Positions 9,329 through 17,938 of a stretch of DNA of 64,000 nt are shown here, piece after piece. Source of the DNA: Fictibacillus barbaricus (GTDB lineage: Bacteria > Bacillota > Bacilli > Bacillales > Fictibacillaceae); contig NZ_BMCE01000001.1 in the NCBI RefSeq assembly GCF_014635025.1, forward strand, positions 1,302,001 to 1,366,000. Direction: 5' to 3'. Numbering within the stretch: the first letter of the stretch is position 1; each line of letters starts with the position of its first letter. The position numbers and the translations under genes are program-made. Below the pieces are notes generated by a model that saw only the letters and a list, made by a program, of their open reading frames with translations, did not search any database and was not told the origin of the DNA.

Positions 9329-10102
9329 TTGGAATTTTTAAAAATTGAAATTGAAAATAAAGTGGCAACGATTAAACTTAACCGAGCACCTGCTAACGCA
9401 TTGTCGACAAGTGTCATAGAAGAGATCGATGAGGCATTAGATCAGATTGAAAACGACAATACGGTAAAAGTGGTTGTTATTCTAGGTGAAGGCCGTTTCT
9501 TCTCAGCCGGTGCTGACATTAAAGAATTTACTGAAGTTCCCGATGAAAAAGGCTTTGCTAAACTTGGCAAAAAGGGCCAGGATGTATTTAACCGAATCGA
9601 ACAATTCTCTAAGCCTGTCATCGCTGCCATTCATGGTGCAGCACTTGGCGGAGGATTAGAACTTGCGATGAGTTGTCATATCAGACTTGTGGCAGAAGAT
9701 GCTAAGCTTGGTCTTCCTGAACTTACGTTAGGGCTAGTGCCTGGATTTGCTGGAACACAAAGACTTCCTCAGCTTGTAGGTGTACCAAAGGCTTGTGAGA
9801 TGCTCCTTTCCAGTAACCCGATCACAGGAAAAGAAGCGGTAACATACGGTTTGGCGAATAACGCTTTTCCAGCTGAAGAACTTTTTGAAAAGGCTTACAA
9901 AATGGCTGAGAGTTTTTCAGAAAAGAGCGCAGTATCCATCAAATACACACTAGAGTTATTAAATTATGCAAAACATGGACTTTATGAAAAGGGAGCAGAA
10001 AAAGAGCAAGAGCTGTTTGGAAAAGCATTTAAGAGCTTTGATGGACAAGAAGGAATCTCAGCCTTTATTGAAAAGAGAAAGCCTGTATTTCAGGACCGAT
10101 AA
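9329..10102 (+). CDS. fadB: Enoyl-CoA hydratase
   Basis: A crotonase-fold protein of 257 residues that would hydrate trans-2-enoyl-CoA in beta-oxidation. It has the oxyanion-hole elements SAGADIKEF (about 65) and HGAALGGGLELAMSCHIR (about 100), and the catalytic Glu region ELTLGLVPGFAGTQRLPQLVG. The start is TTG at 9329 with GGAAGGGG eight bases upstream. It follows fadR by 24 bases and precedes etfB by 14, as in the B. subtilis operon (ysiB). The symbol follows Bacillus usage and differs from the two-domain E. coli FadB. Confidence 0.92.
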   Translation: MEFLKIEIENKVATIKLNRAPANALSTSVIEEIDEALDQIENDNTVKVVVILGEGRFFSAGADIKEFTEVPDEKGFAKLGKKGQDVFNRIEQFSKPVIAAIHGAALGGGLELAMSCHIRLVAEDAKLGLPELTLGLVPGFAGTQRLPQLVGVPKACEMLLSSNPITGKEAVTYGLANNAFPAEELFEKAYKMAESFSEKSAVSIKYTLELLNYAKHGLYEKGAEKEQELFGKAFKSFDGQEGISAFIEKRKPVFQDR

Positions 10103-10116
10103 CTAGGAGGGTAACG

Positions 10117-10887
10117 ATGAATATTTATGTTATTTTAAAACGTACTTTTGATACTGAAGAAAAAATTTCCGTTTCAAACAATAAGATTTCAGAAGACAGT
10201 GCAGAATTTATTATCAACCCTTATGATGAGTATGCTATTGAAGAAGCGATCACTTTAAAAGATGCTCATGGCGGAACTGTTACCGTTGTTACTGTAGGAG
10301 ACGAGGATTCTGAAAAAGAACTTCGTACAGCTTTAGCAATGGGAGCAGATCAAGCAGTTTTGATTTCAAACGAAGATCTGGAAGCCCAAGACCAATATAC
10401 GACTTCAACGGTATTGGCGGCTTTCTTTAAAGATAAGGAATATGACATTATTCTGGGCGGAAATGTCGCGATCGACAACGGAACAGGTCAAGTTGGTCCT
10501 AGACTTGCTGAACTTTTGGATATTCCACACGTAACAACAATCACTAAGATTGAAATTAGCGGTACAACTGTAAATATTGAGCGTGACGTTGAAGGAGACC
10601 TTGAGAAGATTGAAACATCACTTCCGTTATTGGTGACTGCCCAACAAGGTTTGAATGAGCCTCGCTATCCTTCTCTGCCAGGGATTATGAAGGCGAAGAA
10701 AAAACCACTGGAAACGTTAGATTTAGACGACATAGACATTGATGAGGATGACGTAGAAGCTAAAACAAAAACTGTAGAAGTGTATCTTCCTCCTAAAAAG
10801 GAAGCTGGAAAAATCCTATCGGGTGAAACAGCAGACCAAGTAAAAGAGCTTGTATCTCTGCTAAGAAACGAAGCAAAGGTAATATAA
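10117..10887 (+). CDS. etfB: Electron transfer flavoprotein, beta subunit
   Basis: With EtfA this subunit takes electrons from acyl-CoA dehydrogenases and passes them toward the quinone pool. The 256-residue protein has the beta-subunit AMP-binding fold: an early VILKRTFDTEEKI strand, IILGGNVAIDNGTGQVGPRLAELL near residue 110-133, and the C-terminal signature PRYPSLPGIMKAKKKPLE with the recognition loop. An AGGAGGG site precedes ATG. It is 12 bases before etfA. Confidence 0.96.
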   Translation: MNIYVILKRTFDTEEKISVSNNKISEDSAEFIINPYDEYAIEEAITLKDAHGGTVTVVTVGDEDSEKELRTALAMGADQAVLISNEDLEAQDQYTTSTVLAAFFKDKEYDIILGGNVAIDNGTGQVGPRLAELLDIPHVTTITKIEISGTTVNIERDVEGDLEKIETSLPLLVTAQQGLNEPRYPSLPGIMKAKKKPLETLDLDDIDIDEDDVEAKTKTVEVYLPPKKEAGKILSGETADQVKELVSLLRNEAKVI

Positions 10888-10899
10888 GGAGGAGACATC

Positions 10900-11871
10900 A
10901 TGGCAAAGAAAGTTTTAGTACTTGCAGAAACTCGTGACGGTGCATTACGTAATGTTTCATTTGAGGCTATTGCAGCAGCAAAAGAAATTTCTGGGGGCGG
11001 AGAAGTGTTCACTGTATTATGTGGTGATACAGTTCAATCACTTGCAGCCGAATTAATTCATTTTGGAGCTGACCGTGTTCTTGTTGCTGAAGATGAAAAA
11101 CTAGCAAACTATACGACAGATGGCTACTTTCAAACCCTAAAGAAGATTATTGACGATGAAAGTCCAGAAGCTATCGTATTCGGCCATACTTCACTAGGTA
11201 AGGATCTTTCACCAAGACTTGCAGCACGTTTGGAATCAGGATTGATTTCTGATGTAACAGGTCTTGAGCAAGCAGGGGAAAACACAGTGTTTACTCGCCC
11301 TGTTTATTCAGGAAAAGCATTTGAGAAGAAATTGATCTCTGATGGTCTCGTATTTGTTACGATTCGTCCAAACAACATCGCCCCTTTAGAAAAGGATGAG
11401 TCTAGAACTGGTGATGTTAAGTCAGTTTCAGTAGAAATTAAAGATCTAAGAACAATTGTAAAAGAAGTGGTTCGAAAGGCTTCTACAGGAGTAGATCTTT
11501 CTGAAGCAAAAATTATCGTTGCGGGCGGCCGCGGTGTTAAATCAGAAGACGGCTTTAAGCCTCTTCAAGAGCTTGCTGATGTTCTTGGAGCAGCAGTCGG
11601 CGCATCTCGTGGGGCATGTGATGCTGATTATTGTGATTATTCCCTTCAGATCGGCCAAACTGGTAAAGTAGTAACTCCTGACTTGTATATTGCTTGTGGA
11701 ATCTCTGGAGCTATTCAGCACCTTGCTGGTATGTCCAACTCCAAAGTAATCGTTGCAATCAATAAAGATCCTGAGGCAAGCATCTTCTCCGTTGCGGATT
11801 ATGGAATCGTAGGAGACCTATTTGAAGTAGTTCCATTATTAACAGAAGAGTTTAAAAAAGTGTTAGTATAA
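10900..11871 (+). CDS. etfA: Electron transfer flavoprotein, alpha subunit
   Basis: The FAD-holding subunit, 323 residues. Domain I covers about residues 1-190 and the FAD domain about 195-323, with the signature KIIVAGGRGVKSEDGF, VGASRGACDADYCDYSLQIGQTGKVV and YIACGISGAIQHLAGM. These are the residues that wrap the flavin. It is the last gene of the fadR operon and is followed by a perfect ten-base terminator stem. No acyl-CoA dehydrogenase gene is present nearby, so the electron donor is encoded elsewhere. Confidence 0.96.
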   Translation: MAKKVLVLAETRDGALRNVSFEAIAAAKEISGGGEVFTVLCGDTVQSLAAELIHFGADRVLVAEDEKLANYTTDGYFQTLKKIIDDESPEAIVFGHTSLGKDLSPRLAARLESGLISDVTGLEQAGENTVFTRPVYSGKAFEKKLISDGLVFVTIRPNNIAPLEKDESRTGDVKSVSVEIKDLRTIVKEVVRKASTGVDLSEAKIIVAGGRGVKSEDGFKPLQELADVLGAAVGASRGACDADYCDYSLQIGQTGKVVTPDLYIACGISGAIQHLAGMSNSKVIVAINKDPEASIFSVADYGIVGDLFEVVPLLTEEFKKVLV

Positions 11872-11880
11872 TAGCAGCTA

Positions 11881-11912
11881 AAAAAACGTCTGGTTTCCTG
11901 GACGTTTTTTTA
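11881..11912 (+). terminator. Terminator of the fadR-etfA operon
   Basis: AAAAAACGTC and GACGTTTTTT form a perfect ten-base stem with a ten-base loop. Confidence 0.9.
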
Positions 11913-11935
11913 AATCGTAAAAAGGTGGGGGTTGT

Positions 11936-12529
11936 ATGACGACTATCGCATTCATACGTCATGGGGAAACTGATTGGAATATAGAAAAAAGAGCCCAGGG
12001 ATGCAAAGATATTCCTTTAAATGGAAATGGGATAAAGCAGGCTAACCGATTAGCAGAAAGATTACGCGGACAAAAGTGGGATGTGATCTATGCCAGTCCC
12101 CTTTCACGAGCCTTTGAAACAGCTAAAGCTATTTCTCGCGTAACAGGGTTACACATAACGTCTGATGAAAGATTACGGGAGATTTCGTTTGGAGAAACAG
12201 AAGGAACAACTGAAACTGAACGCATTGAGCGTTGGGGAGAAGAATGGATGAATCTTGAATTGGGCAGGGAAACGGATGAAGAAGCTGATCTTCGCTGGAA
12301 ATCAGCACTACAAGAAATCGTTCAAAATCATAAAGACCAAAAAGTGTTGATTGTCACACATGGTGCGCTTCTTGTTAGAATATATAAAGAGCTTCTTCAA
12401 GATAAGACGGATCGATGGTACGGATTAAACAATACTTCTTTTTCTATCTTTCAACTTACAGCAGAGAATAATTGGACATGCGAATTGTTTAACTGTCAAA
12501 AGCACCTAGAAGAGACTGCAACCATTTGA
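11936..12529 (+). CDS. Histidine phosphatase family protein
   Basis: A 197-residue member of the phosphoglycerate-mutase-like histidine phosphatase superfamily. The catalytic RHG triplet is at residues 8-10 (FIRHGETDWN). The second Arg-containing block is YASPLSRAFETAK near residue 55, the Glu region is EISFGETEG near 85, and the second catalytic His is THGALL near 140. All four catalytic elements are present, so it should be active. The length fits broad-specificity phosphatases of the PhoE/YhfR/GpmB group rather than glycolytic mutase, but the substrate cannot be read from the sequence. It lies alone between the etf terminator and trxA. Confidence 0.85.
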   Translation: MTTIAFIRHGETDWNIEKRAQGCKDIPLNGNGIKQANRLAERLRGQKWDVIYASPLSRAFETAKAISRVTGLHITSDERLREISFGETEGTTETERIERWGEEWMNLELGRETDEEADLRWKSALQEIVQNHKDQKVLIVTHGALLVRIYKELLQDKTDRWYGLNNTSFSIFQLTAENNWTCELFNCQKHLEETATI

Positions 12530-12566
12530 CGTTTGTCGAATTAAAAACTTGGGTACCATATTGTTG

Positions 12567-12605
12567 AGCAAACTATTAGCAACTGTGTAATTTGTGGGAT
12601 ATACT
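12567..12605 (+). promoter_or_regulatory. Candidate Spx-dependent trxA promoter
   Basis: The -10 is TATACT (12600-12605). The -35 position holds the weak TAGCAA (12577-12582), 17 bases upstream. An AGCA lies at 12567-12570, about -45 to -42 from the inferred start at 12612, and another lies inside the -35. An AGCA near -44 with a poor -35 is the known hallmark of Spx-activated promoters such as B. subtilis trxA and trxB. Confidence 0.55.
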
Positions 12606-12643
12606 TTGTTTACACTTTGTTATTTAAAAGGAGGGCCAAATAA

Positions 12644-12955
12644 ATGGCTATTGTAAATGCATCAGATCAAACATTTAATACAGAGACTAATGAAGGTTTA
12701 GTACTTGCTGATTTCTGGGCACCGTGGTGCGGACCTTGTAAAATGATCGCTCCAGTACTTGAAGAAGTAGATCAAGAAATGGAAGAAGTAAAAGTGGTTA
12801 AGCTTGACGTTGATGAGAATCAGGAAACAGCTGGTAAATACGGTGTGATGAGCATCCCTACGCTATTAGTATTCAAAGATGGTCAAGTAGTTGATCAAGT
12901 TGTAGGTTTCCAACCAAAAGAAGCTTTAGTTGAACTTTTAAACAAACATAAGTAA
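12644..12955 (+). CDS. trxA: Thioredoxin
   Basis: The general cytoplasmic disulfide reductase, 103 residues. The redox motif WCGPC gives Cys29 and Cys32, inside the usual block [12 protein letters not shown]. The cis-proline loop MSIPTLLVF (about residues 72-80) and the final [12 protein letters not shown] helix are complete. ATG has AAAGGAGGGCC upstream. A candidate Spx-type promoter precedes it and a terminator follows, so it is a single-gene unit. Confidence 0.98.
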   Translation: MAIVNASDQTFNTETNEGLVLADFWAPWCGPCKMIAPVLEEVDQEMEEVKVVKLDVDENQETAGKYGVMSIPTLLVFKDGQVVDQVVGFQPKEALVELLNKHK

Positions 12956-12962
12956 GTCGAAA

Positions 12963-12996
12963 AGAGTCCGGGCAACCGGGCTTTTTCTTTTTCAGA
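12963..12996 (+). terminator. Terminator after trxA
   Basis: AGTCCGG and CCGGGCT pair around a GCAA tetraloop, followed by TTTTTCTTTTT. Confidence 0.85.
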
Positions 12997-13041
12997 CATA
13001 TTTTATTATTTTCAAGGAAATATTTGTCGAAATGAAAAACA

Positions 13042-13071
13042 TTTACATAAACGAAAGAATCAGGATACTAT
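13042..13071 (+). promoter_or_regulatory. Candidate uvrC promoter
   Basis: TTTACA (13042-13047), an 18-base spacer and TACTAT (13066-13071). Each hexamer has one or two deviations from consensus. No LexA-type box was recognised in the leader. Confidence 0.4.
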
Positions 13072-13129
13072 AAAAAAATATGGCTTGCATGATATGATAT
13101 AAGAAAAGAATGCTTTCAAGTTAGGGGGG

Positions 13130-14917
13130 GTGAACTTGACCTCTATATCTATCAAACAAAAATTAATGCTGCTTCCTGATCAGCCAGGATGCTATCTCAT
13201 GAAAAATGAGTTCGGTAAAGTAATCTATGTTGGAAAAGCAAAGGTATTAAAGAATCGAGTCAGATCTTATTTTTCAGGAACACATGATGGTAAGACGCAA
13301 AGGCTTGTCAGTGAAATCAGTGACTTTGAATATATTGTTACTTCTACTGAAATGGAAGCCTTGGTTCTTGAGATGAACCTTATAAAAAAGCATGACCCCC
13401 GCTATAATGTCATGCTCAAAGATGATAAAAGCTATCCATACTTAAAGGTAACCTCTGAAAAACAGCCAAGGTTATTATATACAAGGAAAATTAAAAAAGA
13501 TGGCGGCAAATATTTCGGTCCGTTTGTTAATGCATATGCAGCACAAGAAACAAAAAAGCTGTTGGATCGCATATTCCCGCTCAGAAAATGCGATACCATG
13601 CCTAAAAGAGTTTGCCTTTACTATCATATTGGTCAATGTCTAGGACCTTGTGTGTATGATATAACCGAAGAAGAAAATAAACAGATGGTTGAAGGTATAA
13701 TTAAATTTCTTAACGGCGGATATCAGGAAGTTAAAAGCCAGCTTTCAGAAAAAATGATCGAGGCATCTGAAGCTTTGAACTTTGAACGCGCAAAAGAACT
13801 GCGAGATCAAATTCAGCACATTGAAGCTGTCATGGAGAAGCAAAAGATGATGACAGCAGATCTGGTAGACCGGGATGTATTTGGATATCACTTTGATAAA
13901 GGCTGGATGTGTGTTCAAGTTTTCTTTATCCGTCAAGGAAAAGTGATTGCCAGAGATATCTCTGTTTTTCCTTTTTATGGTGAAGCACATGAAGACCTTC
14001 TAACATTTATCGGCCAGTTTTATCTGCAAAAGAATCACTTGCTGCCAAAAGAAATTCTCCTGCCTCAGGAAGTAGATGCTGATCTCGTTTCAGAGCTTCT
14101 TCAATTAAAGGTGCTAAAGCCTAAAAAGGGGCAGAAAAAAGAACTAGTTGAATTAGCAACTAAAAATGCGACCCTCGCACTTAACGAAAAGTTTGCACTG
14201 ATCGAACAAGATGAAGCAAGAACGATTAAAGCTGTTGAAAACCTCGGAGAACGAATGGGTATAGCTCCGCCATATCGGATCGAAGCGTTTGATAACTCTA
14301 ATATTCACGGAACAGACCCTGTTTCTGCCATGGTTGTCTTTGTAGATGGTAAGCCGTATAAAAAGGATTATCGGAAATATAAGATTAAGTCGGTAGAAGG
14401 TCCAGATGACTATGCATCCATGAAAGAGGTCGTCCGAAGAAGGTACACCAGGGTATTACGTGAAGAAGGTGAACTTCCGAGTTTGATCCTGATTGATGGA
14501 GGGAAAGGGCAGATTTCAGCTGCTCAGGATGTATTAGAGAATGAGCTGAGCTTATTTATACCGGTTGCGGGATTATCGAAGGATGAAAAGCACAGAACCT
14601 CACAACTTTGGCTTGGAGACCCTCCTCAGATGATCCATCTGCCAAGAAACAGCCAAGAATTTTACTTGCTTCAACGGATTCAGGATGAAGTGCATCGATT
14701 TGCTATCTCGTTCCATCGTAAAGTACGTTCTAAAAGTATGTTTGAGTCTACTTTAGATAGCATAGCTGGGATTGGAGACAAGAGAAAGAAGATGCTGCTC
14801 CGTCATTTTGGCTCGTTAAAAAAGCTGAAGGAAGCTTCTATAGAAGATATACAGGCTGCCGGTGTCCCTAAATCTGTTGCAGAACTTATCACAAAAGCTT
14901 TTTTATCTAATGAGTAG
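13130..14917 (+). CDS. uvrC: Excinuclease ABC subunit C
   Basis: UvrC makes both incisions around lesions found by UvrAB. The 595-residue protein has a GIY-YIG domain at about 13-95 ([30 protein letters not shown]). A Cys-rich linker follows ([22 protein letters not shown]), then a UVR UvrB-binding motif near 200-235. The RNase H-like 5' nuclease region (about 370-500) includes [20 protein letters not shown] and [10 protein letters not shown], and a C-terminal helix-hairpin-helix pair includes [19 protein letters not shown]. The GTG at 13130 abuts the TTAGGGGGG site; TTG at 13136, two codons in, is better spaced and may be the real start. Confidence 0.96.
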   Translation: MNLTSISIKQKLMLLPDQPGCYLMKNEFGKVIYVGKAKVLKNRVRSYFSGTHDGKTQRLVSEISDFEYIVTSTEMEALVLEMNLIKKHDPRYNVMLKDDKSYPYLKVTSEKQPRLLYTRKIKKDGGKYFGPFVNAYAAQETKKLLDRIFPLRKCDTMPKRVCLYYHIGQCLGPCVYDITEEENKQMVEGIIKFLNGGYQEVKSQLSEKMIEASEALNFERAKELRDQIQHIEAVMEKQKMMTADLVDRDVFGYHFDKGWMCVQVFFIRQGKVIARDISVFPFYGEAHEDLLTFIGQFYLQKNHLLPKEILLPQEVDADLVSELLQLKVLKPKKGQKKELVELATKNATLALNEKFALIEQDEARTIKAVENLGERMGIAPPYRIEAFDNSNIHGTDPVSAMVVFVDGKPYKKDYRKYKIKSVEGPDDYASMKEVVRRRYTRVLREEGELPSLILIDGGKGQISAAQDVLENELSLFIPVAGLSKDEKHRTSQLWLGDPPQMIHLPRNSQEFYLLQRIQDEVHRFAISFHRKVRSKSMFESTLDSIAGIGDKRKKMLLRHFGSLKKLKEASIEDIQAAGVPKSVAELITKAFLSNE

Positions 14918-14946
14918 TTGCAGGATAAAGATATCTTTGTTAAAAT
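14918..14946 (+). promoter_or_regulatory. Promoter of the lysC leader
   Basis: TTGCAG (14918-14923), a 17-base spacer and TAAAAT (14941-14946). The -35 overlaps the uvrC stop region. The inferred start is near 14953, just before the L-box. Confidence 0.7.
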
Positions 14947-14964
14947 GAATCCAACTTTATAATA

Positions 14965-15240
14965 ATGCCATGCTTCGTAGGAAGTGATGGTAGAGGAGCA
15001 GGAACCAATAGTAGCCCATCTGAAGAGAAGAAGCTCTTATGATGATGGATAAAAGGGGATTCTTGCCGAAGTGTAACAGGGCTTCTGACCTTTTATGCTG
15101 GACCTGTATTGAATAAATACAGAGCTGTCACACAAGTCCCCCCAGGATTTGTGTGGAGGACTATCTCACTAGGGGAAACAAACTTGGCTTGCTGCGGATA
15201 TAAGCAACAATAGGGTTTTTTCCTTATTGTTGCTTTTTTG
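14965..15240 (+). ncRNA. Lysine riboswitch (L-box) with terminator
   Basis: The leader between uvrC and lysC carries the conserved L-box blocks in order: GGTAGAGGAGCAGG, a GAAGAGAAGAAGCTC arm, TTGCCGAAGTG, a GACCTGTATT/AATACAGAGCTG hairpin and TGTGGAGGACTATCTC. It ends in a strong terminator at 15206-15238, where AAGCAACAATA pairs with TATTGTTGCTT before a T run. By the known mechanism, lysine binding favours the terminator and lowers lysC expression. Boundaries are approximate. Confidence 0.93.
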
Positions 15241-15289
15241 TTTTCTTAAAAGAGATAGAATATTTCAACAGGAAGGGAATTGGAGAATC

Positions 15290-16528
15290 ATGGGGAGAAT
15301 CGTACAAAAATTTGGCGGGACTAGCGTTGGCTCTGTTGAGCGGATTCAAAATGTCGCAAAACGGGTCATAAGTGAAGTGGATAGCGGAAATGAAGTGGTT
15401 GTTGTTGTATCTGCAATGGGTAAAACAACAGATGAACTCGTGAGGCTGGCTGGACAGATCAGTCAAAATCCTTCCAAACGTGAAATGGATATGCTTCTTA
15501 CAACTGGTGAGCAGGTAACGATTGCACTGTTAACGATGGCTTTACAGCAGGAAGGATACAAAGCTCAATCTTTAACGGGATGGCAGGCTGGGATCCAAAC
15601 GGAGAATACATTCTCGAATGCCAGAATTCTAGATATTGATTCACAAAGAATTCATGAACTGCTAAAAGAAGGGAACATTGTTGTTGTTGCAGGCTTTCAG
15701 GGGCTTATTCCAGATACTAAAGACATTGCAACACTTGGCAGGGGTGGTTCTGATACAACAGCTGTTGCATTAGCTGCTGCTTTAAAAGCTGATCGGTGTG
15801 ACATCTATACAGATGTTACAGGTGTGTATACGACGGATCCTCGCGTCGTAAAATCGGCTAGAAAAATACCTTCTATCTCTTATGATGAGATGCTTGAAAT
15901 GGCGAATCTAGGAGCAGGAGTGTTGCATCCAAGAGCCGTAGAATTTGCAAAGAATTATTCCATAAAATTAGAAGTTAGATCAAGTATGAGTAACGAACGC
16001 GGTACGTTAGTAGAGGAGGAAGCATCAATGGAACAAAACTTAATGGTAAGAGGCTTAGCATTTGAGGGGAATATTACGAAAATAACAGTTTCAGCTATCC
16101 CTAACGAAATTCATGCATTAGCGAATTTGTTTACGATTTTAGCATCTAACGGAATTAACGTAGACATTATTATTCAAAACGTACTGAATGAAGAAAGAAC
16201 AAATATCTCCTTTTCCATCGATTCAAGCAGTTTGTCAGAAACCCAGGAAGTGCTTGCAGCTCACCAAGAACAATTAGGATTCGAATCCATCAGCTATGAA
16301 GGAAATCTTGCGAAGGTATCTATTGTTGGTTCAGGAATGATCTCTAATCCTGGTGTTGCAGCACAAATGTTTAAAGCATTATCAGATCAAGATATTATGA
16401 TAAAAATGGTAAGTACATCTGAGATCAAAGTTTCAACAGTTGTTAAACAAGAAGATATGATTAAATCGATTGAAACTCTTCATGATGTGTTTGAACTGGA
16501 TGCCCGCCTTCCTGTAGAGAACAAGTAA
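15290..16528 (+). CDS. lysC: Aspartokinase II, lysine-sensitive
   Basis: This enzyme phosphorylates aspartate as the first step to lysine, diaminopimelate, threonine and methionine. The 412-residue alpha subunit has the kinase motifs IVQKFGGTSVG at the N terminus, VVVVVSAMGKTTDEL, GRGGSDTTAVALAAAL and YTDVTGVYTTDPR. Two ACT domains follow from about residue 265, with KVSIVGSGMISNPGVAAQMF in the second. I chose ATG 15290 because the protein then starts exactly as in B. subtilis; an upstream GTG-type frame runs back into the riboswitch terminator. Control is by the L-box, and lysine feedback is expected through the ACT region. Confidence 0.97.
   Translation: MGRIVQKFGGTSVGSVERIQNVAKRVISEVDSGNEVVVVVSAMGKTTDELVRLAGQISQNPSKREMDMLLTTGEQVTIALLTMALQQEGYKAQSLTGWQAGIQTENTFSNARILDIDSQRIHELLKEGNIVVVAGFQGLIPDTKDIATLGRGGSDTTAVALAAALKADRCDIYTDVTGVYTTDPRVVKSARKIPSISYDEMLEMANLGAGVLHPRAVEFAKNYSIKLEVRSSMSNERGTLVEEEASMEQNLMVRGLAFEGNITKITVSAIPNEIHALANLFTILASNGINVDIIIQNVLNEERTNISFSIDSSSLSETQEVLAAHQEQLGFESISYEGNLAKVSIVGSGMISNPGVAAQMFKALSDQDIMIKMVSTSEIKVSTVVKQEDMIKSIETLHDVFELDARLPVENK
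16028..16528 (+). CDS. lysC: Internal-start beta subunit of aspartokinase II
   Basis: Inside lysC, codon 247 is ATG (16028) preceded by a strong site GAGGAGGA at 16013-16020, seven bases away. It would give a 166-residue in-phase product starting MEQNLMVRG and containing both ACT domains. B. subtilis aspartokinase II is known to make such a beta subunit from an internal start at the same codon number, and the alpha2beta2 enzyme uses it. That the start is used here is inference from the conserved site. Confidence 0.8.
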   Translation: MEQNLMVRGLAFEGNITKITVSAIPNEIHALANLFTILASNGINVDIIIQNVLNEERTNISFSIDSSSLSETQEVLAAHQEQLGFESISYEGNLAKVSIVGSGMISNPGVAAQMFKALSDQDIMIKMVSTSEIKVSTVVKQEDMIKSIETLHDVFELDARLPVENK

Positions 16529-16540
16529 GGGTGTAATTGA

Positions 16541-16562
16541 AAAGCCGGCATCTGCCGGCTTT
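16541..16562. terminator. Bidirectional terminator between lysC and yslB
   Basis: AAAGCCGGCA and TGCCGGCTTT are perfect ten-base arms with a two-base centre. The convergent genes end on either side. Confidence 0.85.
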
Positions 16563-16564
16563 TA

Positions 16565-17011
16565 TTATTCGAGCGTATCCTTTTTATCCCATTGTACGGT
16601 AATGGAAACTTTGTTGCGTTTAATAAATTCCAAAGCTTCAGTTGTACATTTTTTTTGCAGTTGGATTTGTTCGGCCAAGAAACCTGCTTCTAAGCTGAAA
16701 GTATGGTGACTAAAATTCTCGATGCGCTGATCAATAAGAACAGAGTGCAAAGAGAACACCATTTCTGATTTTGAAGCTTCGATCATTTCAAGGCTACCCC
16801 AGCCTGCTTCATTAAAAAAAGCATGTACTTCTTCCATCGTATGTAAAGGATACTTTCTAGCTAGATGTCTTCCTGCCCAATATAGAATATTTCTTTCTTG
16901 TTTACCGAGAAGTTCAGGCAACAAATCGCTTCTAAGGATCTCATACCCGAAAGCTGAAACAGAAGGCTGTTCTACAGGGGTGTTATCATCCTTTGTTTTT
17001 TGTTTAAACAT
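16565..17011 (-). CDS. yslB: DUF2507 family protein YslB
   Basis: A 148-residue soluble protein of the DUF2507 family, at the same place (between lysC and sdhC, opposite strand) as yslB in B. subtilis. Visible features are the conserved SAFGYEILRSDLLPELLGKQERNILYWAGRHLAR region (about 20-52) and an FNEAGWGSLEM segment. The fold resembles small-ligand-binding V4R-like domains, from family knowledge rather than from a motif I can see. No transmembrane segment and no catalytic motif were seen; function unknown. ATG is preceded by AAGGGATG on the minus strand. Confidence 0.85.
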   Translation of the reverse strand: MFKQKTKDDNTPVEQPSVSAFGYEILRSDLLPELLGKQERNILYWAGRHLARKYPLHTMEEVHAFFNEAGWGSLEMIEASKSEMVFSLHSVLIDQRIENFSHHTFSLEAGFLAEQIQLQKKCTTEALEFIKRNKVSITVQWDKKDTLE

Positions 17012-17138
17012 TCTGCATCCCTTCTTTCTTCTTTTATTATAACGGGTATACTGTTCAAACTCTATAGCAACAATCGGTATTTGTCGAAAATCTTAGAGTG
17101 AAAAAACGTTGATTTATCAATAAAAATTACCATTTAAG

Positions 17139-17153
17139 TTGTTAGCGTTTTCT
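17139..17153. promoter_or_regulatory. Candidate cre (CcpA) site at the sdhC promoter
   Basis: TTGTTAGCGTTTTCT fits WTGNAANCGNWNNCW at 14 of 15 positions and its last base is the first base of the -35 hexamer. CcpA binding here would block RNA polymerase. A second, weaker cre-like sequence on the opposite strand is at 17241-17255 (CGCTTACAT core) in the leader. Confidence 0.5.
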
Positions 17154-17181
17154 TGACGGTGTCAAACGATGGGAGTAAAAT
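17153..17181 (+). promoter_or_regulatory. Sigma-A promoter of sdhCAB
   Basis: TTGACG (17153-17158), a 17-base spacer and TAAAAT (17176-17181). A small inverted repeat, TTGAC-GGT-GTCAA, overlaps the -35. The inferred start leaves a leader of about 125 bases, longer than usual. Confidence 0.8.
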
Positions 17182-17314
17182 GAACATGTTGCTAGTTAAT
17201 TAAACTAATTGTTTAACACACATCCTCTAAAAGAGGAAACCTAAAACGCTTACATGTGGAGAGGAACAAAGAATTAGCAGCCAGAGAGAGGCTAAAATTG
17301 AAGGGGGCAAGAAA

Positions 17315-17923
17315 ATGGCTGGCAGTAAAGATTTTGTTAACAGAAGGATTCATTCATTATTAGGAGTAATTCCTATCGGGGTTTTTCTCGTTCAGCATTT
17401 AGTTGTAAACCATTTTGCAACTAGAGGTGTTGATGATTTTAATGCCGCAGCACATTTTATGGAAAGTCTGCCGTTTCGTATTTTCCTAGAAACGTTTGTA
17501 ATTTATTTACCACTTTTATTTCATGCGGTGTTTGGTCTTTATATTACGTTCCAAGCAAAAAATAATGTAAGCCGATATGGTTACTTCCGGAATGCGATGT
17601 TCCTCGTTCAGCGTGTAACAGGTGTGATCACATTAATTTTTATCGCTTGGCACGTTTGGGAAACTCGTGTTCAAGCTGCATTAGGACATGAAGTGAACTT
17701 CTCAATGATGGAAGATATTTTAAGTTCTCCATTCATGGTTGCATTTTATCTTGTAGGTGTATTATCAGCAGTATTTCATTTTGCAAACGGATTATGGTCG
17801 TTCTTTGTCAGCTGGGGCCTTACAGTTTCGCCTCGTTCACAGAAAATTTCAACTTACGTAACAATGGGTGTATTTGTAGCGCTCGCTATTGTTAGCGTAA
17901 GAACTATCTTTGCATTCATTTAA
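17315..17923 (+). CDS. sdhC: Succinate dehydrogenase cytochrome b558 subunit
   Basis: The membrane anchor of complex II, holding two hemes and the menaquinone site. The 202-residue protein has five hydrophobic spans at about 12-32, 59-80, 93-115, 135-157 and 178-200, the known layout of the single-anchor Bacillus enzyme. Conserved His residues are in VQHLVVNHF, LLFHAVFGLY, FIAWHVWETR and SAVFHFANGLW and are the heme ligands by family comparison. ATG has AAGGGGGC upstream. First gene of sdhCAB. Confidence 0.97.
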   Translation: MAGSKDFVNRRIHSLLGVIPIGVFLVQHLVVNHFATRGVDDFNAAAHFMESLPFRIFLETFVIYLPLLFHAVFGLYITFQAKNNVSRYGYFRNAMFLVQRVTGVITLIFIAWHVWETRVQAALGHEVNFSMMEDILSSPFMVAFYLVGVLSAVFHFANGLWSFFVSWGLTVSPRSQKISTYVTMGVFVALAIVSVRTIFAFI

Positions 17924-17938
17924 AAGGGGTGAGACAAA

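Noticed and set aside
15227-15289. N-terminal extension of lysC
   Set aside because: It would begin in the T run of the riboswitch terminator and adds residues absent from B. subtilis LysC.
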